The position numbers were made by a program, and so were the translations under genes. 64,000 nt of DNA from Natrinema gelatinilyticum. GTDB taxonomy: Archaea > Halobacteriota > Halobacteria > Halobacteriales > Natrialbaceae. Positions 1-8,133 of this stretch are shown here, one piece after another. Within the stretch, counting starts at the first letter, position 1; each line of letters begins with the position of its first letter. The stretch spans positions 1,426,001-1,490,000 of the forward strand of contig NZ_CP100757.1 of the NCBI RefSeq assembly GCF_024266705.1. Reading direction: 5' to 3'. The notes below the pieces were generated by a model that made no database searches, was not told the DNA's origin, and saw only the letters and a program-made list of their open reading frames with translations.

Positions 1-100
1 TCACGACCCGAGAGCAACAGTGAGATTATCGGAGACGCTCGTCGGTTCCAGACGAGAATCTTTGGCTCTCGAACCGGCTGGATGGCTACGAGAATCCTTC

Positions 101-502
101 CTAGTCGATCCGGTAGCCACGGGCGTTGAACGTCGCCACCTCCGTCCCATCGGTCGTCTCGACGGACGCTTGCGTCGTGCTGAATTTGGCACTCTCATGA
201 ACGACCTCCGCCGTAGCAGTCAGCGTTTCGCCGGGTTCGACGGCCGTGAGAAATGACGTACTCGTTTCGATGCCGACGGTCGTCGTTCCGTTCGCTTGAT
301 CTGCGGCACCGGCGGCCGCGTCCGCGAGTGCGAAAATAACTGCCCCGTGGAGCTTACCGTTGAAGTTCGTGAGATCCGCTGTCACGTCCAGCGTCGTTTC
401 TGCGTAGTTCGGTTCAATTCGTTCGAATTCGATGCCGAGGGTTCGACAGAGCGGATCGTTGGAGATCCGTTCTCGATTCGCTGTCAGATCATCGCTGGTC
501 AT
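101..502 (-). CDS. PaaI-type hotdog thioesterase
   Basis: A 133-residue single hotdog-fold protein. The central stretch with HGAVIFALADAAAG (about residues 52-65) matches the helix motif of PaaI/YbgC acyl-CoA thioesterases, although the usual HGG is HGA here. Family members hydrolyse (hydroxy)phenylacetyl-CoA or other aryl/acyl-CoA thioesters in the cytoplasm. It is divergent from the dioxygenase operon that begins about 200 bp away, so a role in recycling CoA during aromatic breakdown is plausible but inferred. The start ATG at 502 gives the normal family length. The substrate cannot be read from sequence. Confidence 0.85.
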   Translation of the reverse strand: MTSDDLTANRERISNDPLCRTLGIEFERIEPNYAETTLDVTADLTNFNGKLHGAVIFALADAAAGAADQANGTTTVGIETSTSFLTAVEPGETLTATAEVVHESAKFSTTQASVETTDGTEVATFNARGYRID

Positions 503-659
503 ACACCCGTGCCTTCGGCCCGCGGCAAGTGAAACTTTGGGAGCAGCCGTGTAACCGGTCGAATACGGCGATCATGAGGACTTGGACGCCGTATCGCGCC
601 TTCCGGAGTGCCCGGTCGGTTTCCAGTGGCGCGGTCGCGGTGGCGCGGTCACGATATAT

Positions 660-713
660 CATACGTAGGAAGGTAAATAACTAAGACGGTCGAATAACAT
701 ACGTGAACGTATG
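660..713. promoter_or_regulatory. Candidate operator of the dioxygenase operon
   Basis: The heptamer CATACGT occurs at 660-666 and again at 698-704, where it forms a perfect inverted repeat CATACGT-GA-ACGTATG (698-713) that ends in the ATG of the Rieske alpha gene. An AT-rich, TATA-like stretch (about 674-683) lies between the two copies. A palindrome over a leaderless start is well placed for a repressor. The regulator is not identified in the window. Confidence 0.45.
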
Positions 714-2135
714 GCAACTGAAGAAGATGGCTGTCCACACGGCGACGTGGGCGAGTCACCGGTAACGACCGGCGAGGAGCCGAATTCACCTCGTGTCGAG
801 CAATTGCTCGAAACCCACCGAGGGGCGCTCGAGAATGGAAGGCTGCCGATGACGGTGTACAATAACGAGGAGATCTTCGAGACGGAACTGCGTCGGATCT
901 TCGGCCGGGCCTGGGTGTTCGTCGGCCACGAGACGGAGATCCCGGAACCGGGCGACTACGCCAAACGCTACATCGGCAAGGATCCGTTCATCTTCGTCCG
1001 CGGCGAGGACGACGAGATCCGCGTCCTGTTCGACACCTGCACGCATCACGGCAGTCAACTCTGCAAGGCGGAGCAGGGCAACAGCTCCCACTTCCGGTGT
1101 CCGTACCACGGCTGGACGTTCAAGAACACGGGCGATCTCGCAGGCATCCCCCTTCGCAACCAGGCGTTCGAAGGACTCGATCCCGACGAGTGGGGACTTC
1201 ACGAAGCACCGCGCGTCGAGAACTACAAGGGCCTCGTCTTCGCCTCGATTGCATCGGAAGGCCGGTCGCTCGAGGAATACCTTGGTGATTTCAAGTGGTA
1301 TCTGGACGTCCACCTCGACATCGCGAAAGGCGGGATGGAGGTCATCGGCGAACCACACCGTTGGCGAGCAGACAGCGACTGGAAGTCTGGCGCCGACAAC
1401 TTCTCGGCCGACAGCTACCACACCGGCGTCGCTCACCGCTCCGTGTTCGAGGTCGGGTTCGGTGACGAGGATATCTCAGGCACCGCCGGCCAGGAGACCC
1501 AGCGCCACGTCACCCACGCCGACTCCGGTTCGACCAGCCTCCGATTGCTTGAACCTGACGAGGATATCTTCTTTGGATATCCGGACGAGTACGTCACCGA
1601 CGAGAAGTTGAGCGACCGCCAGTACGAACTCGCAGCTGCCTGTGGAGCCGCGACCGGCACGATCTTCCCGAACCTGTCGTTCATCCACCTCGCCGCGACG
1701 AATGATCCGGACAAGCCTCTCGACGGCTTCTTCAGTCTCCGCCAGTGGCAGCCGGTCGGCCCCGGCGAGATGGAAGCCTGGAGCTGGGTCCTCGTCCCTG
1801 CCGAAGCGTCAGAGGAGTACAAAAAGCGGGCCTACGACGTCGCCCTCGGTACGTTCAGCCCGTCGGGCAACTTCGAACAGGACGACTTCGCCGTTTGGGA
1901 CGGTATCGCGGAGGCTGCCGGAACGGTGTTCGCCGAGAAACAGGATGTCCAGATGAACTACCAGATGGGAATGCCGGGCATCGGCCAGGCCGAGATCGAC
2001 GAAGACTGGGACGGCCCCGGCACCGCCTGGGACGACAACCTCGAGGAGGGGACCTGTCGAACGTTCCACGGCAACTGGCAGAAGGCGATGAATGGCGAGG
2101 AGATCGGCATGCAGTACCCGGAGGATCACATCTGA
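711..2135 (+). CDS. Rieske aromatic-ring-hydroxylating dioxygenase, alpha subunit
   Basis: Catalytic subunit of a non-haem iron oxygenase that adds O2 to an aromatic ring to give a cis-dihydrodiol. The 474 residues match the family length. The Rieske [2Fe-2S] ligands are Cys110/His112 (CTHHG) and Cys130/His133 (CPYHGW). The mononuclear iron site is in ADNFSADSYHTGVAH, with the bridging Asp234, His237 and His242, and the third ligand is probably Asp391 or Asp392 (FEQDD). It is the first gene of a tight operon with the beta subunit and ring-cleavage genes. No ferredoxin or reductase gene lies in the window, so electrons must come from elsewhere. The substrate is unknown; relatives act on benzoate-, biphenyl- or polycyclic-type compounds. 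Confidence 0.93.
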   Translation: MATEEDGCPHGDVGESPVTTGEEPNSPRVEQLLETHRGALENGRLPMTVYNNEEIFETELRRIFGRAWVFVGHETEIPEPGDYAKRYIGKDPFIFVRGEDDEIRVLFDTCTHHGSQLCKAEQGNSSHFRCPYHGWTFKNTGDLAGIPLRNQAFEGLDPDEWGLHEAPRVENYKGLVFASIASEGRSLEEYLGDFKWYLDVHLDIAKGGMEVIGEPHRWRADSDWKSGADNFSADSYHTGVAHRSVFEVGFGDEDISGTAGQETQRHVTHADSGSTSLRLLEPDEDIFFGYPDEYVTDEKLSDRQYELAAACGAATGTIFPNLSFIHLAATNDPDKPLDGFFSLRQWQPVGPGEMEAWSWVLVPAEASEEYKKRAYDVALGTFSPSGNFEQDDFAVWDGIAEAAGTVFAEKQDVQMNYQMGMPGIGQAEIDEDWDGPGTAWDDNLEEGTCRTFHGNWQKAMNGEEIGMQYPEDHI

Positions 2136-2138
2136 ACC

Positions 2139-2663
2139 ATGAACGAAAACGTGACACAGCAGGCCGATTACGAGCGACATTACGAGTGCGTACAGTTTTA
2201 CAACCGCGAGGCCGAACTGCTCGACGCCAAGAAACTCGAGGCGTGGCTGGAGTTGTTGACCGAGGACGTTCGCTACGACATGCCGATCAGAGTGACCCGC
2301 GATCGTAGCACCGATCGGTCGGAGTTCAGCGATCATGGATTCAACTACCGCGAGGACCGATCGACGCTCGAAGCCCGAGTCGACCGGTTCCAGTCGGAGT
2401 TCGCCTGGTCGGAGGATCCGCCGTCTCGGACCCGTCACTTCGTCACGAACGTCAGGGTTACGGACGTGGACGGCGACGAACTAACCGTGAAGAACAACCT
2501 GCTGTTGTACCAGGCACAAGGTGAGGAGGCGGATGGAACGATCCTCTCGGCCGAACGACACGACGTGTTGCGCCGCGTCGACGGAACGTTGAAGTTGGCC
2601 GAGCGAGACATTCACCTCGATCACACCGTGCTTCCGATCAAGAACATCTCGGTGTTCTTCTAA
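2139..2663 (+). CDS. Ring-hydroxylating dioxygenase, beta subunit
   Basis: A 174-residue protein of the SnoaL/NTF2-like cone fold used by the small subunit of aromatic dioxygenases, which is structural and helps shape the alpha3beta3 hexamer. Support comes from the N-terminal region CVQFYNREAELLDAKKLEAW, the typical motif ending LLTEDVRYDMPI, the late SRTRHFVTNVRV segment, and the position 3 bp after the alpha-subunit stop codon. It has no catalytic residues of its own. It is translationally coupled to the alpha gene and certainly co-transcribed. Confidence 0.9.
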   Translation: MNENVTQQADYERHYECVQFYNREAELLDAKKLEAWLELLTEDVRYDMPIRVTRDRSTDRSEFSDHGFNYREDRSTLEARVDRFQSEFAWSEDPPSRTRHFVTNVRVTDVDGDELTVKNNLLLYQAQGEEADGTILSAERHDVLRRVDGTLKLAERDIHLDHTVLPIKNISVFF

Positions 2664-2665
2664 TC

Positions 2666-3121
2666 ATGCCACAGATACAGCCAAGCGGTAAACCACTCCG
2701 AGTGGTAGCCGACGGCAACCGCCAGGTGACGATCCAGAAAGTGCACACCCCGCGCGGCGAACGGCTCCAGTTCGACGCGTCAGCAACCGACGAGTCGATC
2801 CGCCTTGATGCAGTCGCGCTCGAGAGTGTCACGTGGCAGGAGTCCTCGGAGATGGCTGACCGCGCTGCGACCGTCGAGAGAACAACGACGACGGTGGAAC
2901 GCGCTCCGAGCGAAGTCGACGAACTGATGATCGCGAACGAGTACGGACAGGTCCAACTCGAACGCGTCGATGACGACGCGGTCCATCTCCGGGCACCGAA
3001 GCTCGGCCACGAGATCACGCTCGACGTCGACGAACTGGAGTGGCTCACAGTCCAAGACCACGAGACGTTTACGACATTTCTCGAGCAGCCGTTCGGACCG
3101 GAGGACCACGACCATCACTAG
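2666..3121 (+). CDS. Unknown acidic protein in the dioxygenase operon
   Basis: I do not recognise this 151-residue protein. It starts 2 bp after the beta-subunit stop codon, so it belongs to the same transcript. It looks soluble and beta-rich, with two apparently similar halves: an N-terminal part around VTIQKVHTPRGERLQ and a C-terminal part around EITLDVDELEWLTVQD. It ends in EDHDHH, a possible metal-binding tail. It has no Cys, so it is not a ferredoxin standing in for the missing electron carrier. It might be an assembly or specificity factor for the oxygenase, but this is a guess from position only. Confidence 0.75.
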   Translation: MPQIQPSGKPLRVVADGNRQVTIQKVHTPRGERLQFDASATDESIRLDAVALESVTWQESSEMADRAATVERTTTTVERAPSEVDELMIANEYGQVQLERVDDDAVHLRAPKLGHEITLDVDELEWLTVQDHETFTTFLEQPFGPEDHDHH

Positions 3122-3249
3122 CACACGTTCGCCCCGGTCAATAGCGGTTGCGAGTGGCCCTCGTTCCGGCTCAGTGATGAACCAATGCGATCGCCGTTCG
3201 AACGCGATCGTGTGAGAACCCAAGGAAACACGAACGAAACTCAACAATC

Positions 3250-4140
3250 ATGTCAGGAGTAAAAAAGATAGAGCACGCGGTGCTGGAAGTGACAGATATC
3301 GAAGAAGCTGTGGAATTTCACACCGATGTCGTCGGGCTCGTCGAACTCGATCGGCAGGACGACGTGGTGTACCTCGGCTGTGGCCTCGACGAGAACTACG
3401 ACCTCGGACTGATCGAGGGTGAAACCGGCGTCGAGCACTTCGCACTCCGGGTTACGGAGACGGAACTCGAAGAGTACGCCACTCGACTCGAGGACGCAGG
3501 CGTCGACACGGAACGGCGCAGCGACGAACCGGGACAGCGCGATGGCATCAGGTTTGCTCTGCCTAGCGGGACCGATATGGAACTCGTGACGGTCGCGGAT
3601 TCGGCGTATCACCATCCAGTGAAACCGGCGGCCGACCGCACCGCCGCCACCCCCAGGGATCTCGATCACATCAACCTGATGTCACACAACGTCGACGAGG
3701 ACATGGCGTTCCTCGAGGAGCACCTCGACTTCGCCGTCTCGGACAAGATCGTCGGCGAGACCGGGTTCACCGTTCAGGCGTGGTTGCGCCACGGTCGGTT
3801 CCACCACGACGTCGGTCTCTCGAACGCGAACGACGTGGTCTACTCGCTCCATCACCTCGCGTTCCAGATGGACTCGCTCGATCACATGAAGTCCTTCTGC
3901 GATCGGCTGGCAAGCAAGGGCTACCGACTCGAACTCGGACCGAGCCGCCACAACGCCGGGTCGAACCTCTTCGCGTACTTCTGGGCGCCCGGCGGTAACC
4001 GGATCGAGCTGACGGCCGAGATGGCGACCGTCGATCCGGACGCGGAAACCGGCGTCCGCGAGATCGATAAGGAATCGAACACGGTTTCCACCTGGGGCGG
4101 CGTCGTTCCTACGAAGGAGTTCCTCGAAGAGGGGTCGTAG
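3250..4140 (+). CDS. Extradiol ring-cleavage dioxygenase (two-domain VOC, catechol 2,3-dioxygenase type)
   Basis: A 296-residue protein with two VOC/glyoxalase-fold halves, the size of type I extradiol dioxygenases such as catechol 2,3-dioxygenase or BphC. The C-terminal half carries the expected 2-His-1-Glu iron site: His140 (DLDHINL), His202 (LHHLAF) and Glu253 (NRIELTAE). The enzyme would open the ring of the catechol made by the preceding oxygenase and the following dehydrogenase. It lies 128 bp after the unknown gene and its stop codon abuts the ATG of the next gene. The start at 3250 begins directly with the first VOC strand (MSGVKKIEHA), so no alternative is needed. Confidence 0.88.
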   Translation: MSGVKKIEHAVLEVTDIEEAVEFHTDVVGLVELDRQDDVVYLGCGLDENYDLGLIEGETGVEHFALRVTETELEEYATRLEDAGVDTERRSDEPGQRDGIRFALPSGTDMELVTVADSAYHHPVKPAADRTAATPRDLDHINLMSHNVDEDMAFLEEHLDFAVSDKIVGETGFTVQAWLRHGRFHHDVGLSNANDVVYSLHHLAFQMDSLDHMKSFCDRLASKGYRLELGPSRHNAGSNLFAYFWAPGGNRIELTAEMATVDPDAETGVREIDKESNTVSTWGGVVPTKEFLEEGS

Positions 4141-4935
4141 ATGGGCTGGCTCGAAGGTAAAACCGCGCTCGTCACTGGCGGCGGCGCCGGTATCGGCCGT
4201 GCAGTAGTCGACCGGTACGTCGAGGAAGGTGCACAGGTCGGCGTTCTCGAACTCGTCGAGGAGCGCGTTGACGAACTGAACGACGAGTTCGAGGACGTGC
4301 ATGCGATTCAGGGCGACGTGAGCGAGTGGGCAGACAACGAACGCGCTGTCGCGGAGACGGTCGAAGAGTTCGGCCAACTGGATGTGTTCGTCGGCAACGC
4401 CGGAATCTTCGACGACGCCATCCACATGTCCGACCTCACTCCCGATGAGATAGAGGCCGGCTTCGACGAACTGTTCCGCGTGAACGTCCTCGGGTATATG
4501 CTCGGCGCGAAAGCCGCCCTGCCCGAACTGCTGGAGACGGAGGGCAGTATGGTCTTTACCGCCTCCTACTCCAGTTTCTACCCGGCGACCGGCGGGTTCC
4601 TCTACACGTCCTCGAAGCACGCCGTGGCAGGAATCATCCGCCAACTGGCGTACGAACTCGCGCCCAAAATCCGCGTCAACGGCGTCGGCGTCGGGTACAG
4701 CCCGACGAACCTCTCTGGCATCGACGCACTCGGTCAGGAGTCAAGTTCCGCAGTCCCCGAAGAAATCGACAAGCGCTACCCACTCACCATCTCGATGCCC
4801 GAGGAGTACGCGGGCTACTACGTCCTGCTCGCTGACGAGCGGAACTCGCGGGCCTCGACCGGCACCATCATCGAGGCCGACAGCGGCCTATCGATCCGCG
4901 GTGCCGACGAGCCAGCAGGCGGAACCGACCTCTAA
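4141..4935 (+). CDS. cis-2,3-dihydrodiol dehydrogenase (BphB-like SDR)
   Basis: A 264-residue short-chain dehydrogenase. The nucleotide motif is GGGAGIGRAVVDR near the N-terminus, the NAG motif is at about residue 84 (VGNAGIFDD), and the catalytic Tyr/Lys pair is in YTSSKHA. Beyond the general SDR signature, the segment order VDRYVEEGAQVGVL, AFELAP-like AYELAPKIRVNGVG and the closing SGLSIRG follow biphenyl/benzene cis-dihydrodiol dehydrogenases (BphB, BnzE) rather than generic FabG. It would oxidise the cis-dihydrodiol to a catechol using NAD+. The ATG directly follows the stop of the extradiol dioxygenase. Together they complete the oxygenase, dehydrogenase and ring-cleavage series. Confidence 0.87.
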   Translation: MGWLEGKTALVTGGGAGIGRAVVDRYVEEGAQVGVLELVEERVDELNDEFEDVHAIQGDVSEWADNERAVAETVEEFGQLDVFVGNAGIFDDAIHMSDLTPDEIEAGFDELFRVNVLGYMLGAKAALPELLETEGSMVFTASYSSFYPATGGFLYTSSKHAVAGIIRQLAYELAPKIRVNGVGVGYSPTNLSGIDALGQESSSAVPEEIDKRYPLTISMPEEYAGYYVLLADERNSRASTGTIIEADSGLSIRGADEPAGGTDL

Positions 4936-4950
4936 ACCTCTGAACGTGTA

Positions 4951-6375
4951 TTAGTCCGTCGCCTCGGCGACGGCGTTTTCGGCGGCGACCCGGCCCAGAA
5001 CGAGTGCGTTCGCCAGGCCACCCATGTAGTGACGGTTGTTCACGTTCCCGACGTCCACACCGGCAGCGTACAGTCCAGGGATCACCACTTGCTCGAGCGG
5101 TTCGTCGTGGTTGTCGTATCCGAACACCGTGGATGGACTTCGACGCTCGTGTATTACGCGCGCGTTCTCGTCGACCGCGATGCCACCCATCGTGAACGTG
5201 ATGCCGGGCTGGACAGGGACAGCGTAGAACGGCGGCGTGTCAACAGTGCGCTGGTGGTCGGTCCGCGGCGGATCGAGCCGGTCGGCACGCCCGTCACGGA
5301 CGGCCTCGTTGAACCGTTTTAGCGTCTCGACGGCGGTCGTTCCGTCGACGCTGGCCTCGTATAGCTCCTCCTCAAATTCCGTGAGGGATTCCGCACGAAT
5401 TACGTTCGCACCCGCCTCGGCTGACCGCTCGACGATCGTTCCGATGTGTCCCATGCTGAACACCTCGTCGTCGTAGAGGTCGGCGTCGAATACGTAGTAC
5501 GCTCGGCCGTCGGCTTCGCGCGCCGTATCCTGTGCCAACGTGTGCTCGAGGTCCGATTCGGATTCGTCGGTGAACCGCTCGCCGTGTTCGTCGAGCGCCA
5601 CGGTGAACGGGCCGTAGTACTGTGTCAACTCCAAAAACTCGTCCGGCGTCACCTCGGCCGGGGGCGCGGCGAGGTTGTGGCCATAAAACGTATGCATCCC
5701 GCCAGTCGTCCTCGCACCGACATCGCGAGCGACCAAGAGACCGTCGCCGGTACTCCAAGGGTTCGCACGGAGCCAGAGATCGTCAATTGCCAGCGTAACG
5801 TACTCCTGGAGTAGGCGCTCGTTCCCTTGGAAACCGCCGGTTGCGAGGATCACGGCGTCAGCGTCGATCTCGAGGCGACCGGTCTCGTTCCAGGCGACGA
5901 CACCTGAGACGGCCCCGTCGTCTGTCCGGAGTTCGGTCATCGGCGTATCGACGAAAATCTCGTTGCCGCCCTCTTCGATCTGCTCCCGCGCCAACCGCGT
6001 GAACTCCTCGGGCTCGATCTTACCGCAGTTCGCGCCCGGTGTCGGTGCCGTAACGGTGTCCCCAGTCGGTAGTTCGACCGGCGGTTCGCGGACGGTTACT
6101 CCAAGTGACTCGAGCCAGTCGTACGCCGGGTCGAGTCCGTCGACGATCACGCGCTGGAGGGTCGGATCGCCGCCGGGGACGTTCTCCCTCGCTTCCGCGA
6201 GGGTTTCGTAGGACCAGACGAGCCCGGCAGAGAGATACATCGATCCACCTGGTCGGGACCCTTTTTCGAGGACAATCACGTCTGCACCGAGTTCAGTGGC
6301 ATACACGCCTGCTACGAGCCCTGCCATACCAGCGCCGACGATAGCGACGTCTGTCGTAGCGGTGTTAGCTGTCAT
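4951..6375 (-). CDS. FAD-dependent oxidoreductase (fumarate reductase / 3-ketosteroid dehydrogenase type)
   Basis: A 474-residue flavoprotein with an N-terminal Rossmann FAD motif (VAIVGAGMAGLVAG...VLEKG, residues 10-40), a middle ATGGFQGN motif and a C-terminal FAD-binding stretch GLYAAGVDVG...GGLANALVLGR. This is the layout of the FAD_binding_2 family (fumarate reductase, urocanate reductase, tricarballylate dehydrogenase, ketosteroid Delta1-dehydrogenase). It has no signal peptide or haem motifs, so it is cytoplasmic. It converges with the dihydrodiol dehydrogenase (15 bp gap). A dehydrogenase acting on a ring or enoate product is a reasonable guess. The exact substrate is unknown. Confidence 0.8.
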   Translation of the reverse strand: MTANTATTDVAIVGAGMAGLVAGVYATELGADVIVLEKGSRPGGSMYLSAGLVWSYETLAEARENVPGGDPTLQRVIVDGLDPAYDWLESLGVTVREPPVELPTGDTVTAPTPGANCGKIEPEEFTRLAREQIEEGGNEIFVDTPMTELRTDDGAVSGVVAWNETGRLEIDADAVILATGGFQGNERLLQEYVTLAIDDLWLRANPWSTGDGLLVARDVGARTTGGMHTFYGHNLAAPPAEVTPDEFLELTQYYGPFTVALDEHGERFTDESESDLEHTLAQDTAREADGRAYYVFDADLYDDEVFSMGHIGTIVERSAEAGANVIRAESLTEFEEELYEASVDGTTAVETLKRFNEAVRDGRADRLDPPRTDHQRTVDTPPFYAVPVQPGITFTMGGIAVDENARVIHERRSPSTVFGYDNHDEPLEQVVIPGLYAAGVDVGNVNNRHYMGGLANALVLGRVAAENAVAEATD

Positions 6376-6458
6376 CGATCACGAGTTCGGATGGGCAGGA
6401 TATAACGTTTTTCGGCCGGTTGATTAAGGCAACATCAGATATGATATTCTAGTATTGT

Positions 6459-6890
6459 ATGTACCGAGTTCTCATACCCGTCGACCCGGATACCGACCGC
6501 GCGATTGCAGCTGCAGAAGCAGTCACATCGTTACCTTACGCCGATACCAACGTCGAAGTGATCATGTTGAGCGTCTTCACCAAACGGGAAATACAGGACC
6601 TCGACGGTGGGCGCGTCGAATCCGAGGACCTGTTCGAACGTACCGACCCGCCGACGAGTCTCACGGCAACTGCCGAGTTACTCGAGAAACGAGGGGTCGA
6701 CGTCTCGGTGCGTCGGGAGCATGGCGACCCAGCACAGACTATCGTAGAGATCGCCGCTGACGCGGACGTCGACAACATCGTCATGGGCGGGCGAAAACGA
6801 AGCCCCGTCGGGAAAGTGGTGTTCGGAAGCGTCACACAGAACGTCGTGCTCAACAGTTCCCAACCGGTGACCATCGTCGAGTCGAAGTGA
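6459..6890 (+). CDS. Universal stress protein (UspA family)
   Basis: A 143-residue single Usp domain. It begins MYRVLIPVDPDTDRA and ends with the ATP-binding loop GGRKRSPVGKVVFGSVTQNV, which fits the G-x2-G-x9-G(S/T) pattern of nucleotide-binding Usp proteins. It is divergent from the flavoprotein gene across an 83-bp AT-rich promoter region. Haloarchaea often place Usp genes beside transporters of the TRAP or ABC class, and here a TAXI-TRAP system follows. A regulatory role on that transporter is possible but unproven. Confidence 0.9.
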   Translation: MYRVLIPVDPDTDRAIAAAEAVTSLPYADTNVEVIMLSVFTKREIQDLDGGRVESEDLFERTDPPTSLTATAELLEKRGVDVSVRREHGDPAQTIVEIAADADVDNIVMGGRKRSPVGKVVFGSVTQNVVLNSSQPVTIVESK

Positions 6891-6944
6891 TGTTGTACAT
6901 CGACCGGCGCCCGTAATCGGCCGGGGAGGGACACGGCAGCCTCA

Positions 6945-7035
6945 TACGGTCTGCTGCACCGATGTATCGGTGCAGCCGCAAGGCGGTCACGATTGCACCA
7001 GAACTGACGTACAGCAGTCCGTAGCACGACATGCT
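6945..7035 (-). repeat. Dispersed intergenic repeat, copy 1
   Basis: Read on the minus strand, this stretch runs from GGACTGCTGTACGTCAG through GGTGCAATCGTGACCGCC to GCACCGATACATCGGTGC. It aligns without large gaps to two other intergenic stretches (about 24508-24585 and 30640-30715, both plus strand). It contains the perfect palindrome GCACCGATACATCGGTGC or a close version of it (about 6957-6974). It lies downstream of the Usp gene. Function is unknown. Confidence 0.6.
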
Positions 7036-7170
7036 CGACTTCGATCATATCTTAAATTCTATAATAGTGCTACATACTATTCTAAACGCCGTTTACATAA
7101 ATTACCAAATGTGAGTGGATTGACGACAATAGGAGGGTTTAAGATATAGGGTGAGTGACTGGTTGACAAT

Positions 7171-8127
7171 ATGTCGCGGATAACCAGACGCGGATATATA
7201 ACGAGTGGTAGCGTAATCGGGGTCGGTACGATTGCCGGATGTCTCGGAGGTGGAGACACGGTCAACCTGCAGGTCCACACGGCCGCGGAAGGGGCGTCAC
7301 ATTACAACATGTCCGCCCCGTGGGTGAAACTACTCCAGGAACACTCCGAGGATCCGAAGCTCTCGGCGACAGTGAGTTCGTCGGACGGGTCGGTCGCGAA
7401 CATGCGGATGCTCGGAAACGGCGATACTGACATCGGGACGAGCGTCGATCAGGTGGCTCACCTCGCGTACAATGGTCTCGGGCCGTTCGAGGGCGAGGAG
7501 GTCGAGATGCGGTGTATCATGCGTGGGGAGGTCGTCGCACAGTACTACGTGGTCCGGGCAGACTCCGACATCGAATCGATACAGGACCTAGATGGGAAAT
7601 CGGTATCTCCCGGCCCCGAAGGCGGTGGGACAACTGGCCAGCACCAAGAGCTGATGGATACGTACGGTCTCGAAACCGACAACACGTACCTTACCTACGG
7701 TGAAGGTGGGCGTGCGCTTCGAGACGGAGACGTCGACGCGTGGTTCATTTTCCACGGCGCGGACGTGATGAACGCGTTCGCGACCGACGGTGACAAGCTC
7801 CGGCTGCTCGAGTTCAGCGACGAGGAGTTCGACCAACTCCAGGAGGTATTCCCGTGGACCACGGAAGCGAAGGTCACACCCGAGATGCTCGAGAACTACG
7901 ACAACACCATCCGTGCGATGGGCACTAACGGATTCTGGATGACGGCACCGGAAAAGGACAACGACGTGATCTATGAACTGTGCCGGACAGTCACACAAAA
8001 CCCGGAGCCGATTAGAGAGGCCAACGTTAACTCCGAGAACTTTGGGCTGGAGTTCGCACACTACGACTTCGGCATCCCGTACCACGATGGTGCAGTCGAA
8101 TATTTCGAGGACGAAGGAGTACTCTAG
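7171..8127 (+). CDS. TAXI-family TRAP transporter substrate-binding lipoprotein
   Basis: A 318-residue extracytoplasmic solute receptor. The N-terminus has a twin-arginine stretch (ITRRGYI) followed by a hydrophobic segment and a lipobox ending TIAGC at Cys24, so it is exported and lipid-anchored. The body has the TAXI (TRAP-associated extracytoplasmic immunogenic) layout, with the early NLQVHTAAEGASHYNMSAPW motif and the later GKSVSPGPEGGGT. It lies 6 bp upstream of a fused TRAP permease and forms an operon with it. TAXI systems take up organic acids such as glutamate, 2-oxoglutarate or aromatic acids. Position next to the dioxygenase operon hints at an aromatic acid. Confidence 0.88.
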   Translation: MSRITRRGYITSGSVIGVGTIAGCLGGGDTVNLQVHTAAEGASHYNMSAPWVKLLQEHSEDPKLSATVSSSDGSVANMRMLGNGDTDIGTSVDQVAHLAYNGLGPFEGEEVEMRCIMRGEVVAQYYVVRADSDIESIQDLDGKSVSPGPEGGGTTGQHQELMDTYGLETDNTYLTYGEGGRALRDGDVDAWFIFHGADVMNAFATDGDKLRLLEFSDEEFDQLQEVFPWTTEAKVTPEMLENYDNTIRAMGTNGFWMTAPEKDNDVIYELCRTVTQNPEPIREANVNSENFGLEFAHYDFGIPYHDGAVEYFEDEGVL

Positions 8128-8133
8128 CCAGTC

